Assembly (NCBI GenBank): GCA_006384855.1
Contig: VCJN01002130.1
Span: 1-64,000 of the forward strand
Origin: Tetraselmis striata
Taxonomy: Eukaryota > Chlorophyta > Chlorodendrophyceae > Chlorodendrales > Chlorodendraceae
Length of the DNA: 64,000 nucleotides
Direction of reading: 5' to 3'
The translations under genes and the position numbers were made by a program. Shown here one piece after another: positions 23,400-33,207 of the stretch. The notes below the pieces were generated by a model. That model made no database searches. It was not told where the DNA came from and worked only from the letters and a program-made list of their open reading frames with translations. Numbering within the stretch: the stretch's first letter is position 1; each line of letters opens with the position of its first letter.

Positions 23400-24560
23400 T
23401 AATTGGCATATAACATGGGAGGAAGTAGTAAAGGATCTTAGGCGTTTAAAACATAAGAAGGCCCATGGGATAGGATGGAATTACTGCGGACAAGGCTTTA
23501 AAATAGGCGATATACGCCCCGAATGTCCACTTTGAATTGTTAGCAAGGAATTGCTGGCCTTAGTTCAGGGGGTATGGACTTATAAGCATACCCCCCAGCA
23601 ATGGCGTAGCTCCGTCATAGTAGTATCGGCACCGAGAAAAGGCGACTCGACCGCGCAAGTCCGTAATAATGAACAATATAGGGGCATTTCCATTATGGCG
23701 GCCGCGGTATGAAACTCCGGATGGCCCAATTACTCAACGCTTGCCTGCCGTCTGCCAAGCTACTAAAGGGATTATCCGCCGTTGGCAAGCGGGTTTTATC
23801 CGGAATGAGGAGGGCCCAAGTCGCCCCCAGCGTTAGGTCTACCGCCCGCCACGTACACGGGATTTAATGACGGCCAAGGAAGGCCTATGACACCGTAACA
23901 CATGAGTTTTTAATCCTATATTTAAAACTACATAAGAGTTATGCGGGACACAAAACCCTAAACCTTCATTAAAACTTTATATAGGGATAGTATCTTACGG
24001 GTTAGGACATGGGCTGCCCCGGAAAGAACACTACGAAACCCCAGACCCATAGAGCATGGCCTCCGACAGGGTTGCCCCGCTTCCCCCATGATCCTACTTA
24101 ACATATTCATTAACGATATATTCGATGGGGTAGAACATCTAGGATATGACTTTTAAGGGTGCACCGACACATTAGCGGCAAGGCAACCACTACGGGTGCT
24201 ACCAGATGATTTATACACGGACGACGCTGCGACACTGGCAACCCGGCGACGCAAACGACGCGCATTGAGACCGACATATTGGTTTGATTTCACATCCTCG
24301 TTCGATACATGCATGTCATGTCCGCTCACTTCTCGCACCGGGCGGAGGACCATTTTATGGGGTTTGGGGTACTTATGTGTGGGGTGATAGCATTACGCGA
24401 CGAGACCGCGTTACACGAACAAGCGCTGCCCGATGGCAACTTGGGGGAGTGGGTATATATCGATTGCAAATGAATATAATCGGTATTTGGGTACGGTACA
24501 ATATTTATGACGGTATCATTTGGGTACAGTCATTAACTCGGATTTACGTATGCGGCAGCA
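23400..24560 (+). pseudogene. Decayed LINE reverse transcriptase
   Basis: Conceptual fragments in shifting frames follow the order of a reverse transcriptase: WEEVVKDLRRLKHKKAHG at 23420; WRSSVIVVSAPRKGDST and RGISIMAA at 23600-23700; KAYDTVTHEFLILYLKLH at 23880; HGLRQGCPASPMILLNIFIN at about 24050-24115; and LYTDDAATLA at about 24210, the YxDD box with Thr in place of Ala. Stops and indels throughout make it inactive. It is less GC-rich than host genes. Confidence 0.75.
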
Positions 24561-24803
24561 CATAGTAAACAACCGGGTAAAGAAGAGAAAGCGCGCCATA
24601 TTGAGGCGCTCGATTCGGTATAAGTCGGTGGACGGGACATAATTCCGATTAATGTGCGTGTGTATGCATGTCTGTAAAACCTTTATTTATACTACCGGTT
24701 CTAACTTACAGGTGTGAAAAATATGGGGAATGGATAGATGAGCTAGCGGCGCAAATAAATTACAAACCGTACTCAATCGTGCTTTGCGGTGCCTTAAAAG
24801 TAA

Positions 24804-25515
24804 GGGGAAATTGTAAAACAGGGTACAATTCTGACTTTATTAGCAGAACATGGTCAAACCCAACTTTGGCAAAACGCGGTGCAATCTTGGGCAGTGGCAG
24901 ACATTGCAAAGCATGGTTTAGTCGCAAAACATGGTGCAAATCGGGTATGGCAAATTGCAGAACAAGATGTACCTAGTAGAAAAATGGTGTACTCGTAGAT
25001 GACGCCCGGCGGCCCGGCGGCCCGGCGGCGGCCCGATCCGTCGTCGCATCATCTTCTGGAAGGGCGACGACTTCGGGGGCACCAACCAACGCTCCGCATA
25101 GACACGTGACAGGTGACAACACATCGGCAATTTGGAAGGCTGAACAACACGCACGCCCATACCTAGGAACCGCCGCACATGCGACTAGTGGGGCGGATCG
25201 GCGATGGTGCGCGACTGTATGCCGCCGCCGATACATAATCCCCATGTATATATTTGCTAGTCGCTATGGGCGCTACGGACAACCTGTACATGTAGCGATT
25301 ACGAGAGCCCTCATCGGCGCGCACATATCTCGATCGGTCGGTCCCGCGAGCCGGTCGCTCCGTCGCACCGCCCGCATGTTTTGCAATTGTCCACGGGCGG
25401 CAAATTCGGGAACGCCATGTTTTGCAATTTGTCATTGCACCTTGTTTTGCAAAAGTCGGGTTTGGCCCGGCTATGCTAATAAAAACAGAATTGTACCTTG
25501 TTTTGCATTTTTCAC
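24804..25515. mobile_element. MULE-like MITE with 9-bp target duplication
   Basis: TAAAAGTAA occurs at 24795-24803 and again at 25516-25524. Between them the ends are inverted repeats: the left end GGGGAAATTGTAAAACAGGG and the reverse of the right end GTGAAAAATGCAAAACAAGG match at about 25 of 30 terminal bases, and similarity continues inward for about 100-150 bp (GGTACAATTCTG, GCAAAAC blocks). A 9-bp duplication is the hallmark of Mutator-like elements. No transposase is encoded in the 712 bp. Confidence 0.75.
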
Positions 25516-25524
25516 TAAAAGTAA

Positions 25525-27140
25525 AGTAAAGTTCGCCCCATGACATCGGCCGAAGCCGCCCCAACACTTGACCTCTTGCGCCAATTGCAGTCTGGAATAG
25601 CCCTTAGACCATTGCCTCATTCGAACCCCGAAGGGCTAATGCATCAACCAAGCAACCCAGGACACGCCGGGCCGATATTGCGCCGAAGTACATCGACCAC
25701 GAATCGAACCCGGGACCTCCCGCATACGAGACGACCGCTCAAACGAGCGGACAAGGAATGTACTTTGTCGGGGCCTAATTGGGGTAGGTAAAGAATCCCC
25801 TTGGGGAGGCCACTGCACCGATGATGCGGGAATTGGATGTTGCGCCTATACAGGCTACGGCCGTTGCGGTACGGGCTCGGGCTTTGAAAGCATCCTACTA
25901 GAATACATGTATAACCAATAACCCATTTAGTGTATCAGCCAAGTCGGACTCGCCCCAATACGTGGACGTCGGGGATTGTGCGAGGTGGTTAGATCGACTA
26001 GCTGAGGGGGCGCGCACTTTCCACTTGAGTGGAGGTCGCTATCCCCACGCGATGCCGCTATATACTAATAAAGGCATCGGTGCGGGCGCGTTAGGAATCG
26101 TCGGCAGCGTTAACCCGTACTAAAACCTGGCATATATACACGTGCTTGAGACTTATTCGTCAAACCCGTTGCCATAGTACGGTGCGGATGTGCCCGTGGG
26201 GGTTGTGGCCGGACTGCACATCGTGATACAATTACGCACCCGAGTATTTCTCATGCCCGCCGATTGTCCCGGATTCATGCCACGCATGAGCGGTTCCTTG
26301 ACAATGAACACTGCCTTGCATGTGGCGGAAGTGAATAGGAGACTATCGAACATATGTCGATGAGTGCCCGCGGTGGGGGTATCACCGTCATACTTTGGGG
26401 TTGTTAGTTCCGAAGTGAAGGGATTTTATTGGTAGGGAGGCTGTTGCGTCAATAACTCCTTAGGACTTGCAAAACAACTGCCTTATTTATTTTGGGCGGG
26501 GTCCCTCCCTCCGTTCACGGTGCCCAGGGTTTTCTGGGAATAGTGGGAAAATTTCCAGTTAATATTATGGTGTCGGGCCCTCCCCCAGTTGAAGCCTTTT
26601 TTGTTGCACTGCTGTATCGCACTCCCGAAATGCTTCGCTCCGCGGGATGGGGCTTGCCTCAATTCGCATTAACTACAGTACTCGAATCGGCCGACGCCCA
26701 CACGGGTGGGCGGGGCGGACCTTTCGTGGTCAGTGCCGGGTACTTTATTGATGGCAGTGTTTCAGACGGTGATACAGCAGTGTTTGAAATTCCATAACTG
26801 AACTTTAATTAAGGATTAGTATTGCAGGATGCTCAGGCAATTTGCTTGTCTATAACGGAGTGTCGTCTCCCCAGGGCTTTCCGGATCGCTGCCTAAACTG
26901 TCGTCGTAGAGATGCTGCAAGGGGTTACTACTAGGGCAGTCCTGTCCCAGGGCGGGGAAATACCCAACTTGTGACCGTCTGAAACGACACAAATCGGAAG
27001 CGGCCTTATTATCCAGCGAAGCGTCGATTGTTCGGCGGTGAGCTTTATTGCCGTACGGGTACCCGGATGGTGCAGCGGATCGGACCTATAAGTGCATGAC
27101 TAAAGCGCTTATCTACTGGTATGTAATACTAAGTACTATA
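25525..27140 (+). pseudogene. LINE debris including zinc-finger-like C-terminal motif
   Basis: Around 26310-26400, in two frames, CLACGGSE and TIEHM then DECPRWGYHRH recall the CxxC...H...C finger at the C-terminus of LINE polyproteins; they would continue the reverse transcriptase remnant at 23.4-24.6 kb across the inserted MITE. A tRNA-like stretch lies at 25680-25770. The remainder shows only stop-filled frames. Confidence 0.4.
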
Positions 27141-27172
27141 ATCCACCCACCCACCCACCCACCCGCCCGCCC
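27141..27172. repeat. (CCCA)n/(CCCG)n microsatellite
   Basis: Seven or more CCAC/CCGC units in a row within LINE debris. Confidence 0.9.
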
Positions 27173-27223
27173 ACGGTCCTTAATTACACAGCCGTCCGAT
27201 TACGATCTCACGGTTGGGAGGCT

Positions 27224-27600
27224 ATGAGCGCGCAGCGCGCAGGGCCGGTACTCGCTACTGGTGCTCGCTACTGGCTACTCGCTACTCGTACTGGCGTGAA
27301 TTACAAAAGGGCAGCTCCCCAGAATTTGAAAATCAACACAGCAAGCCGCCTAAAAGCGGCGCGCATCCCGCATAAGGCGGGATGGATGAGTGATGTGCAC
27401 ACGGTTCAGGGTCGAGGGCCACGCGTGCACCTGTGTACTGCCACGCTGCTGGTACTGGTACTGGTGTGAATTACAAAAAAGGCAGTTCCCCATAATTAGA
27501 AAATCATCAACACAGGTACTGATATTACTCGCTACTACTCGCTGCTGGTACTGGAATAAAAACTCTGGTACTTCTAAGCGCTGGCAATGCAAACGCTCGC
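27224..27600 (-). repeat. LINE tail copies (family L-B), inverted and partly duplicated
   Basis: The reverse strand of 27310-27480 matches 22930-23100 (ATCACTCATCCATCCCGCC, TTTTGTAATTCAC). It carries degenerate CCAGTA/CGAGTAG tails. A short block (AAGCGCTGGCAATGCAA) at about 27573 recurs at about 36463, on the other side of the gypsy insertion. Confidence 0.6.
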
Positions 27601-27660
27601 TGCTGGTAATCCTTATACAGGGTAATACAGGGTAAGGATTACTTCAAGATGTAGGCTTTT

Positions 27661-27874
27661 TGTGAGGATATATCCTATACCCTCACTAACCCTAATCATC
27701 ATAGCACACTAGCATGTGCGCGTAGCGCGCGCCCGTGATGACGGGCTGCGCCCGCGCCCTGTCGGCCACCTCGCGTCGCCTGATATATCAGGCACGGCGC
27801 GTGTCGGCCTGTAATAGATCATACTCGACCACCACCATCGCGGAATAGCCACCACCAGCGCACATTCCCTCACA
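27661..27874 (+). repeat. 5' LTR of the gypsy element
   Basis: 214 bp, TG...CA ends with a terminal TGTGAGG/CCTCACA inverted repeat; an internal palindrome CCTGATATATCAGG lies near 27779. Identical to the 3' LTR. Confidence 0.97.
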
Positions 27875-27895
27875 TTTGGTGCTTCTACCTACTCG
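27875..27895 (+). promoter_or_regulatory. Putative primer-binding site
   Basis: Directly after the 5' LTR comes TTTGGTGCTTCTACC. TGGTGCTTC would pair with a tRNA ending GAAGCACCA; I cannot say which tRNA. Confidence 0.5.
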
Positions 27896-28424
27896 ATCGC
27901 TCTCTCGAGAGCATACAATCAATCCAAACCATACTATAATCGTTTGTCGCATAGCGCTACCTGCGGGTGTCGGCAATTACCCCGCCGGGAAAACTATAAT
28001 AGGCTTCCGAGGTAGCCGACGATACGTTACGATCGGACCAAGACGCAGCATAGACTAGTCGAACCTTTTCGACGATCACTTCCTCGAAGAATATCTTCAC
28101 CTTCCACTTTGTCAAGACTTAGTGGAGTCATTCGGCGCACTCACGCCACTAGAGGACATCGTTCCCTTCGTTTCGAGGCAGTTGATTACCCGGGCGCGAC
28201 AGTTCCTGTACGGCGCAGGTCATCATCGACTTTTCGATATATGAGCCGAATCCAGATTAGTGGCCTATCAGGTGAGCCTCCCCACCTCTACCCTACCCAC
28301 CCCCCCTCAACCATAGCACTGTAACACAGTCGAAATATAATAAGCTGTTGCATCTCGAACCATATTGAGCCCATTGAGGCCTGAAACAACAACAAAGCAT
28401 CATCTGAATCATAGAGTTGCCAAA

Positions 28425-29120
28425 ATGGCAGCAGCGGACGAAACATTGACCAGTCCCCCAATGAGGGTTGATGACAATATCTCCTCCAAGAATGAGGATG
28501 CTGAACAACAACCATATGAATCACCACCAAAATATGTGGCCGTCGTGTGGCACAATACGCCGGCTGACAACATAGACAAGCAACTCGATGTTGCCATTGT
28601 ATCATATTCCCATCAGGGTCACAACTTTTATTGGTTGCCATACATTCGGAGAAATGGCAATGAAACGGCCATGGAGACAGCAGTCGATAGAGTGTGTCGG
28701 CGCCAATTGGGTTTAACAGTTCGAGAATCCCATCTGCGCCTTATAACTGAACAATATGTCGATTTAACGAATGACAACATATCGCAGCATGCACTCGATC
28801 TTCACCCATGGCCTTCCAAGTTTCACATTACGATATTTGACCTGTGTGTCCCATCTAACCATTTTTATCGGTTGGTACCAAGAAGGGCCGACTCGAATTA
28901 TCCTGTGCTCGCAGCGGCCCGTCGACGGGAGCCGATCACAGTGATACGTTACTATATATCGTGGCGAAAGCTGTTTCATACCATCTTCAACAGCTATGAC
29001 AATGAAATATATTTCGATGGTGAAATGCATCAGAAACTGGATCAGATAGTAGAGAGTTGTGGGAATTATCTCTACAAAATCGACCAGTTCTTTTTTTATA
29101 ACTATATGCCTTTCATGTAG
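28425..29120 (+). CDS. Extra ORF 5' of gag, possible Nudix-like fold
   Basis: Start chosen at the ATG at 28425 (MAAADETL); an in-frame ATG at 28365 is also possible. The 231-residue product is not a known Gag. The order VAVVWH - DVAIVSYSHQGHNFYWLP - a RRNGNETAMETAVDRVCRRQ segment - LGLTV - LHPWPSKFHITIFDL resembles a Nudix hydrolase core (strand, LP, G-E-T helix, LGL). The box lacks the REx2EE metal ligands, so a catalytic role is unlikely if the fold is right. It is intact although the pol genes are broken, and is separated from gag by only 42 bp. The Nudix link is my inference from pattern. Confidence 0.5.
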   Translation: MAAADETLTSPPMRVDDNISSKNEDAEQQPYESPPKYVAVVWHNTPADNIDKQLDVAIVSYSHQGHNFYWLPYIRRNGNETAMETAVDRVCRRQLGLTVRESHLRLITEQYVDLTNDNISQHALDLHPWPSKFHITIFDLCVPSNHFYRLVPRRADSNYPVLAAARRREPITVIRYYISWRKLFHTIFNSYDNEIYFDGEMHQKLDQIVESCGNYLYKIDQFFFYNYMPFM

Positions 29121-29162
29121 GCCAAGTGTAGCCTACTGACAACACCTGCTAAATATGCAGGA

Positions 29163-30887
29163 ATGGAACGTAGCGCAATTGACAATGCCCCTCAGTTTCC
29201 TGAGATGGCACAGTTAGGCCATGCTTTGCCTAACCTATACAATATGCAACATAATGCAGGCCAACCTGAGGAACCATCTGGCGAACAAATGCAGCCAGAA
29301 GGGGAGGAGGAGATCACATCACACCCCTCCCAACAACAACATACTGACCATGGTTCAGAGCAGAGCATTGACAGCTCTAGCTCTGATGATCATAATGATA
29401 ATAGAAGGCAGCAGATGCCAACAATACAGACCAATGAGGTGTTCCCATTGGGATACCAAACATACTATGATAGGCTGCGTGATGACAGCAACAATCTCCA
29501 AAACATTATCCTGGGTTTTCAATCCAGTGATTCAAATGATAACATAGATACATTGAGACAGGCGGGCGGACTGGTCCTGCCATATGCGGACTCAGATCTC
29601 GCACCGTATAAAGACATGGCGGTGAACATTGAGCATAACCAAGGCTGGAATCCAGACCTTGTGGATATGATGGCTGACTTTGTTACAGCCTGGACTGACA
29701 ATATCATGACTCAATATCATAGGGTGCATAAACCTGCGGGAGCTGAAGACCCCCAGCAGAGAACTATATTGCACTTGCAGTACATCGATCATGTGCTAGC
29801 ACTTGCTATGCCCAGGCCAGCAAACACTGCTTTCATACCATTTCCAGGGGCATTCACCTTTCAGGTCCCTGTGCTGATATACTGCAAAATATTTTTGATG
29901 GCTCACAAGCCTGGATCCAAGCCCGAGTGGGTTATGGAATACATCTCTCAGCTGTCTCCTCAACTGGAGGCGTGGAAGCTGAGGTACAATATAGAAATGC
30001 AAGAGGGCTTTAAAACTGCCGCTGACATATTCCATGCGGCAACATATCCCAGTAAACAGTATCCTACCCAACCCATGGGATTGCCATCATACTCCATCAT
30101 CAACAGAATGATAGTCCAGGTGGCGTTGCCCCAACATGATGAGAACATAGAAGACAAGGGCAAAGCACCGTTGCAGCCCACTCAGGTGCATCAACATGAT
30201 CCACCTGCAGAACAACATCATGGTAGAGCGGCCAAGCGACCAACATATCCTCCGACTGGAGAGCCAATGAGCAAGTCACCCAGGTTTCAAGCCCCACCTA
30301 CGGTGAGTGGCTGGCCTGGCCTGACTCCAACATATGCCGCCGCAACAATACAACAACCATATCTGCACCTGAAACTGACCCCGTTGGTGGGGCAGGAGAG
30401 GTTGCATGCTAATCATACTGGTCCTCTGTTCTTGACTGAAATCTTGCACTTTCTAGACAGAGTAGGACCCACCGTAACGGCACATGCTTATGACTATATG
30501 TCAGAGCGATATGTGCTTGATTCAATTAACAAGCAGTCCAAATACTATACAACGATAGAAACCATGTTTGCCCAGAAGCGTGGAGCACATGGTACTGCCT
30601 TTGGTGACTTTCACCAATTGGCAAAGAACATAATCTGCTACATTCAAAGCAAAAATTGTAGCTACAATCCTCAGGATGTCTCAGGCATAATGCTCCTTCC
30701 GTCAGGAGTCACCTGCAATGACAGGGCTACCTGGCCGGGGAGCTGGCCGAGGCATCAAACCTCCAAGGCAATCATATACTGCAGGACGTGGCCGTGGCGG
30801 CCGGACTGCAGGCAGGGGGCGTGCTCCAAGGCAGCCGTACCCCCAGCAGTTACCATACAATCCAAGTTATCTTTGGATTCACCCTGA
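29163..30887 (+). CDS. Gag (capsid-like) ORF of the gypsy element
   Basis: 574-residue ORF with an acidic, Gln/Asn-rich N-terminus (about 1-90) and a helical middle (WMV-type segments such as KPEWVMEYISQLSPQLEAWK near residue 260). The last ~55 residues overlap the next ORF in another frame and look non-native, because the alternative frame encodes RGG and zinc-knuckle sequence there. Position after the leader and before the zinc knuckle identifies it as Gag; I see no direct sequence match to the standard retrotransposon Gag motif. Confidence 0.7.
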   Translation: MERSAIDNAPQFPEMAQLGHALPNLYNMQHNAGQPEEPSGEQMQPEGEEEITSHPSQQQHTDHGSEQSIDSSSSDDHNDNRRQQMPTIQTNEVFPLGYQTYYDRLRDDSNNLQNIILGFQSSDSNDNIDTLRQAGGLVLPYADSDLAPYKDMAVNIEHNQGWNPDLVDMMADFVTAWTDNIMTQYHRVHKPAGAEDPQQRTILHLQYIDHVLALAMPRPANTAFIPFPGAFTFQVPVLIYCKIFLMAHKPGSKPEWVMEYISQLSPQLEAWKLRYNIEMQEGFKTAADIFHAATYPSKQYPTQPMGLPSYSIINRMIVQVALPQHDENIEDKGKAPLQPTQVHQHDPPAEQHHGRAAKRPTYPPTGEPMSKSPRFQAPPTVSGWPGLTPTYAAATIQQPYLHLKLTPLVGQERLHANHTGPLFLTEILHFLDRVGPTVTAHAYDYMSERYVLDSINKQSKYYTTIETMFAQKRGAHGTAFGDFHQLAKNIICYIQSKNCSYNPQDVSGIMLLPSGVTCNDRATWPGSWPRHQTSKAIIYCRTWPWRPDCRQGACSKAAVPPAVTIQSKLSLDSP

Positions 30888-31503
30888 TGGTAGACCAGTC
30901 TGCTCATATTGTAATGGGTCTGGTCATAACTTTTTGGCCTGCAAATGGAGGCAACAAGAGGCAGGAGATCCTGCTCAACCATCGAAAAAATATTACAATT
31001 ATCAAATGCTCCAGCGCCAAACAGCCTGGAATCGGTCGTACCCTAACCAGGACTGGACACAGGCATGCCTTGAGGCCTATAATAGCTTGAGCATGCATCT
31101 TGGCTTGCAGCCAAACACAGCAGATTTGCTCAACACAAAGGTAACACCGGACATGCTGCCAAAGCGTGACGGTGGTGGTGGTGGCCGTGGTAGGGGGCGA
31201 GGTCGCCAAGGCGACCGTGGTGGCCGCTCTGGCAGAGGCGGCGGTAGAACCGCTGGCCGCGGCCGGGGTGGTTCGTGGTGGAGAACACCCCTAGATCATA
31301 ATATACCATCATGTCCCACAGAAAGGTGGAGATCATGTTGTCCGCTGTGCTCCAAACAAAGAGCATGTATGCTGAGGCGTAGACCCAGCAACCTGCAAAC
31401 AAACATGCAGCCTAATAGAAGACATTGGCATCTAGCAACCCACTCCATAGAACATGTAATAACTTTTGCTATGTATCGTGCCAATGCATGTCTCCCACTG
31501 TAG
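30718..31503 (+). CDS. RGG-rich zinc-knuckle (nucleocapsid-like) ORF
   Basis: Lies in the +1 frame relative to gag and overlaps it by 170 bp. It contains two RG-rich blocks (GRGAGRG; GRGRGRGRQGDRGG) around a CCHC knuckle CSYCNGSGHNFLAC (C-x2-C-x4-H-x4-C) that would bind element RNA. There is no strong need for its own ATG, so it is probably expressed as a Gag extension by frameshifting, or the frame was broken by an indel. About the last 60 residues look out of frame. Confidence 0.7.
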   Translation: MTGLPGRGAGRGIKPPRQSYTAGRGRGGRTAGRGRAPRQPYPQQLPYNPSYLWIHPDGRPVCSYCNGSGHNFLACKWRQQEAGDPAQPSKKYYNYQMLQRQTAWNRSYPNQDWTQACLEAYNSLSMHLGLQPNTADLLNTKVTPDMLPKRDGGGGGRGRGRGRQGDRGGRSGRGGGRTAGRGRGGSWWRTPLDHNIPSCPTERWRSCCPLCSKQRACMLRRRPSNLQTNMQPNRRHWHLATHSIEHVITFAMYRANACLPL

Positions 31504-31755
31504 TGATTAAATGTTGCCATAGAGTGCATAAGCTCACCGTAGTAATGCACTGAATTGGCAGCAGCTTTGATTTGCGGTGATGTGGATTGTGGCCGTTCAG
31601 TTGATCTGTGCCAGGGGACGCTCTGGAGTGATCCTGAACGTGAGCCTGCTCCTGTCGCTTGCGGCAGGTTCACCAACAATCAGAGTTCATCAAAGTCGGC
31701 CGACGAACACATCTCTCTGACTATATCGCTGTAATAGCTGTTTAAATAATTAACC

Positions 31756-33186
31756 ATGGGCAAAACACCGATTCAAGCCCTTACAGAGGATGTGGGACCA
31801 CTACGTAGGAAGCGTAGGGTCGATGACACTCAGGATCAACCTGTTGTGCATCATGTACTGGAGACACAAAAGCGCAGAAGGCGCAAACACAATAAACATC
31901 ATCTTGCCACTGGTCAAAAAGGCAGCTCATCGCAAGCGCCGCAACTGGAACCAGTTGAGCAATTACTATATCAGCAGAAGCCACCTACTACGGTGGATAA
32001 TGCTGCGCAAACAGACTCTCTTGAGTTTCGAGATATGCAGACTCAAGTTGAGCAGATCATGTCTGATTATAATGACAGCATGGCCAGGGCCTTGAGTCCA
32101 AAATCTGATCATAATGATGCAACAGCCACTATAGCAGCAGTCACAATACCCCAGCATGACACCTACCCATCATTCAATCAGAATGCTTGGGAGGAATTGA
32201 ACATGATATGGGGGCCGTTCACCCTTGATGGGGCGGCAACTGCTGAAACCACAAAAGTGCTAGATAGTTACTGTTCCCCGACTAACTCTTTTTTTGACGC
32301 TGACATTACTAACCATCATGTATGGCTCAATCCGCCATTTGAGAAAATTTCTGATTTTATTGCCAGCTTCGAAAGGAAGCGCAGGCAGAACCCATATAAT
32401 ATCTCTGCAGTAATTGCAGTTCCCAAATGGAAAAACAATAGAAATGTTCAGCACATCCTGAACACATATCGTAAAATCCACCATTATCCAAAGGGTGCAT
32501 ACTTATATGACATCCCTGATCCCAAAAACAATGAAGAGCGGATGCCAATGGGTCCGACTCCGTTTTCGGTGGATGTATATTTGGCTGATCATACTGTAGA
32601 AGATAGAGTGCAAGATAAAGCACACAATAAGAAAACACAATATCAGATCCCTACAGCAAACTTCACCTCTCAGACTGTTGAAACAGATCTGTTGAAGGCA
32701 AAGGCTAAAATTAAAGCCGATGATGGTATTCTGTCTGATCATGTTGATATACTGATTGACAGTGCTGCCCAACGAGAATTCATCTCCTGGGATATTGTAC
32801 AAAAATATGATCTGCCAGTCAAATTGCTAGATCAAGCAATCAAAGTGAAATTGGCAGATGGCACAACATTTAAGATCTCTCGGCATTATGTCACATTAAC
32901 CCTTCATTTTGAGGTTGGTTACACCACGGAGGCTAATTTCATCTGCCTTCCCAGCAACAATAACTGGGATGTCATCTTAGGCATTCCATGGTTGAGAAAA
33001 AATAACCCAGATATCCACTGGGATGATGGCACTATACACGAGAGACAGACAGATGCAACACTGTTTGCCTGTGAGGTCCAACCCAGACTAGCAGTAGTAA
33101 GCATACTGTCAGCAACCAAATGGCTAAGCTGCTACACATCTCTGCAGAACCAATCAAAAGTGCAGAGGCAGCATCATTCTTTATAG
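31756..33186 (+). CDS. Polyprotein segment: Dam-like methyltransferase-like region plus aspartic protease
   Basis: 476-residue ORF. Residues about 145-280 contain FTLDGAATAETTKVLD, then VWLNPPFEKISDFIASF (NPPF at 192-195, the [DN]PP[YF] motif of adenine methyltransferases) and VIAVPKWKNN; the order resembles phage-type Dam methyltransferases. Residues about 325-430 form a retropepsin: ILIDSAAQREFISWDIV, with DSA in place of the usual D[ST]G, and WDVILGIPWL. N-terminus is basic (RRKRR, KRRRRKHNKHH). Methyltransferase domains are known from DIRS-order elements; in a Ty3 element it is unexpected. Activity is not shown. The ORF ends at a stop 5' of the reverse transcriptase. Confidence 0.75.
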   Translation: MGKTPIQALTEDVGPLRRKRRVDDTQDQPVVHHVLETQKRRRRKHNKHHLATGQKGSSSQAPQLEPVEQLLYQQKPPTTVDNAAQTDSLEFRDMQTQVEQIMSDYNDSMARALSPKSDHNDATATIAAVTIPQHDTYPSFNQNAWEELNMIWGPFTLDGAATAETTKVLDSYCSPTNSFFDADITNHHVWLNPPFEKISDFIASFERKRRQNPYNISAVIAVPKWKNNRNVQHILNTYRKIHHYPKGAYLYDIPDPKNNEERMPMGPTPFSVDVYLADHTVEDRVQDKAHNKKTQYQIPTANFTSQTVETDLLKAKAKIKADDGILSDHVDILIDSAAQREFISWDIVQKYDLPVKLLDQAIKVKLADGTTFKISRHYVTLTLHFEVGYTTEANFICLPSNNNWDVILGIPWLRKNNPDIHWDDGTIHERQTDATLFACEVQPRLAVVSILSATKWLSCYTSLQNQSKVQRQHHSL

Positions 33187-33207
33187 CCACTCTGAAAGAG
33201 GATTTTA

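Noticed and set aside
25680..25770. tRNA-like sequence on the minus strand (GGTCCCGGGTTCGATTC)
   Set aside because: T-arm does not pair and the acceptor is irregular; at most a tRNA-derived relic.
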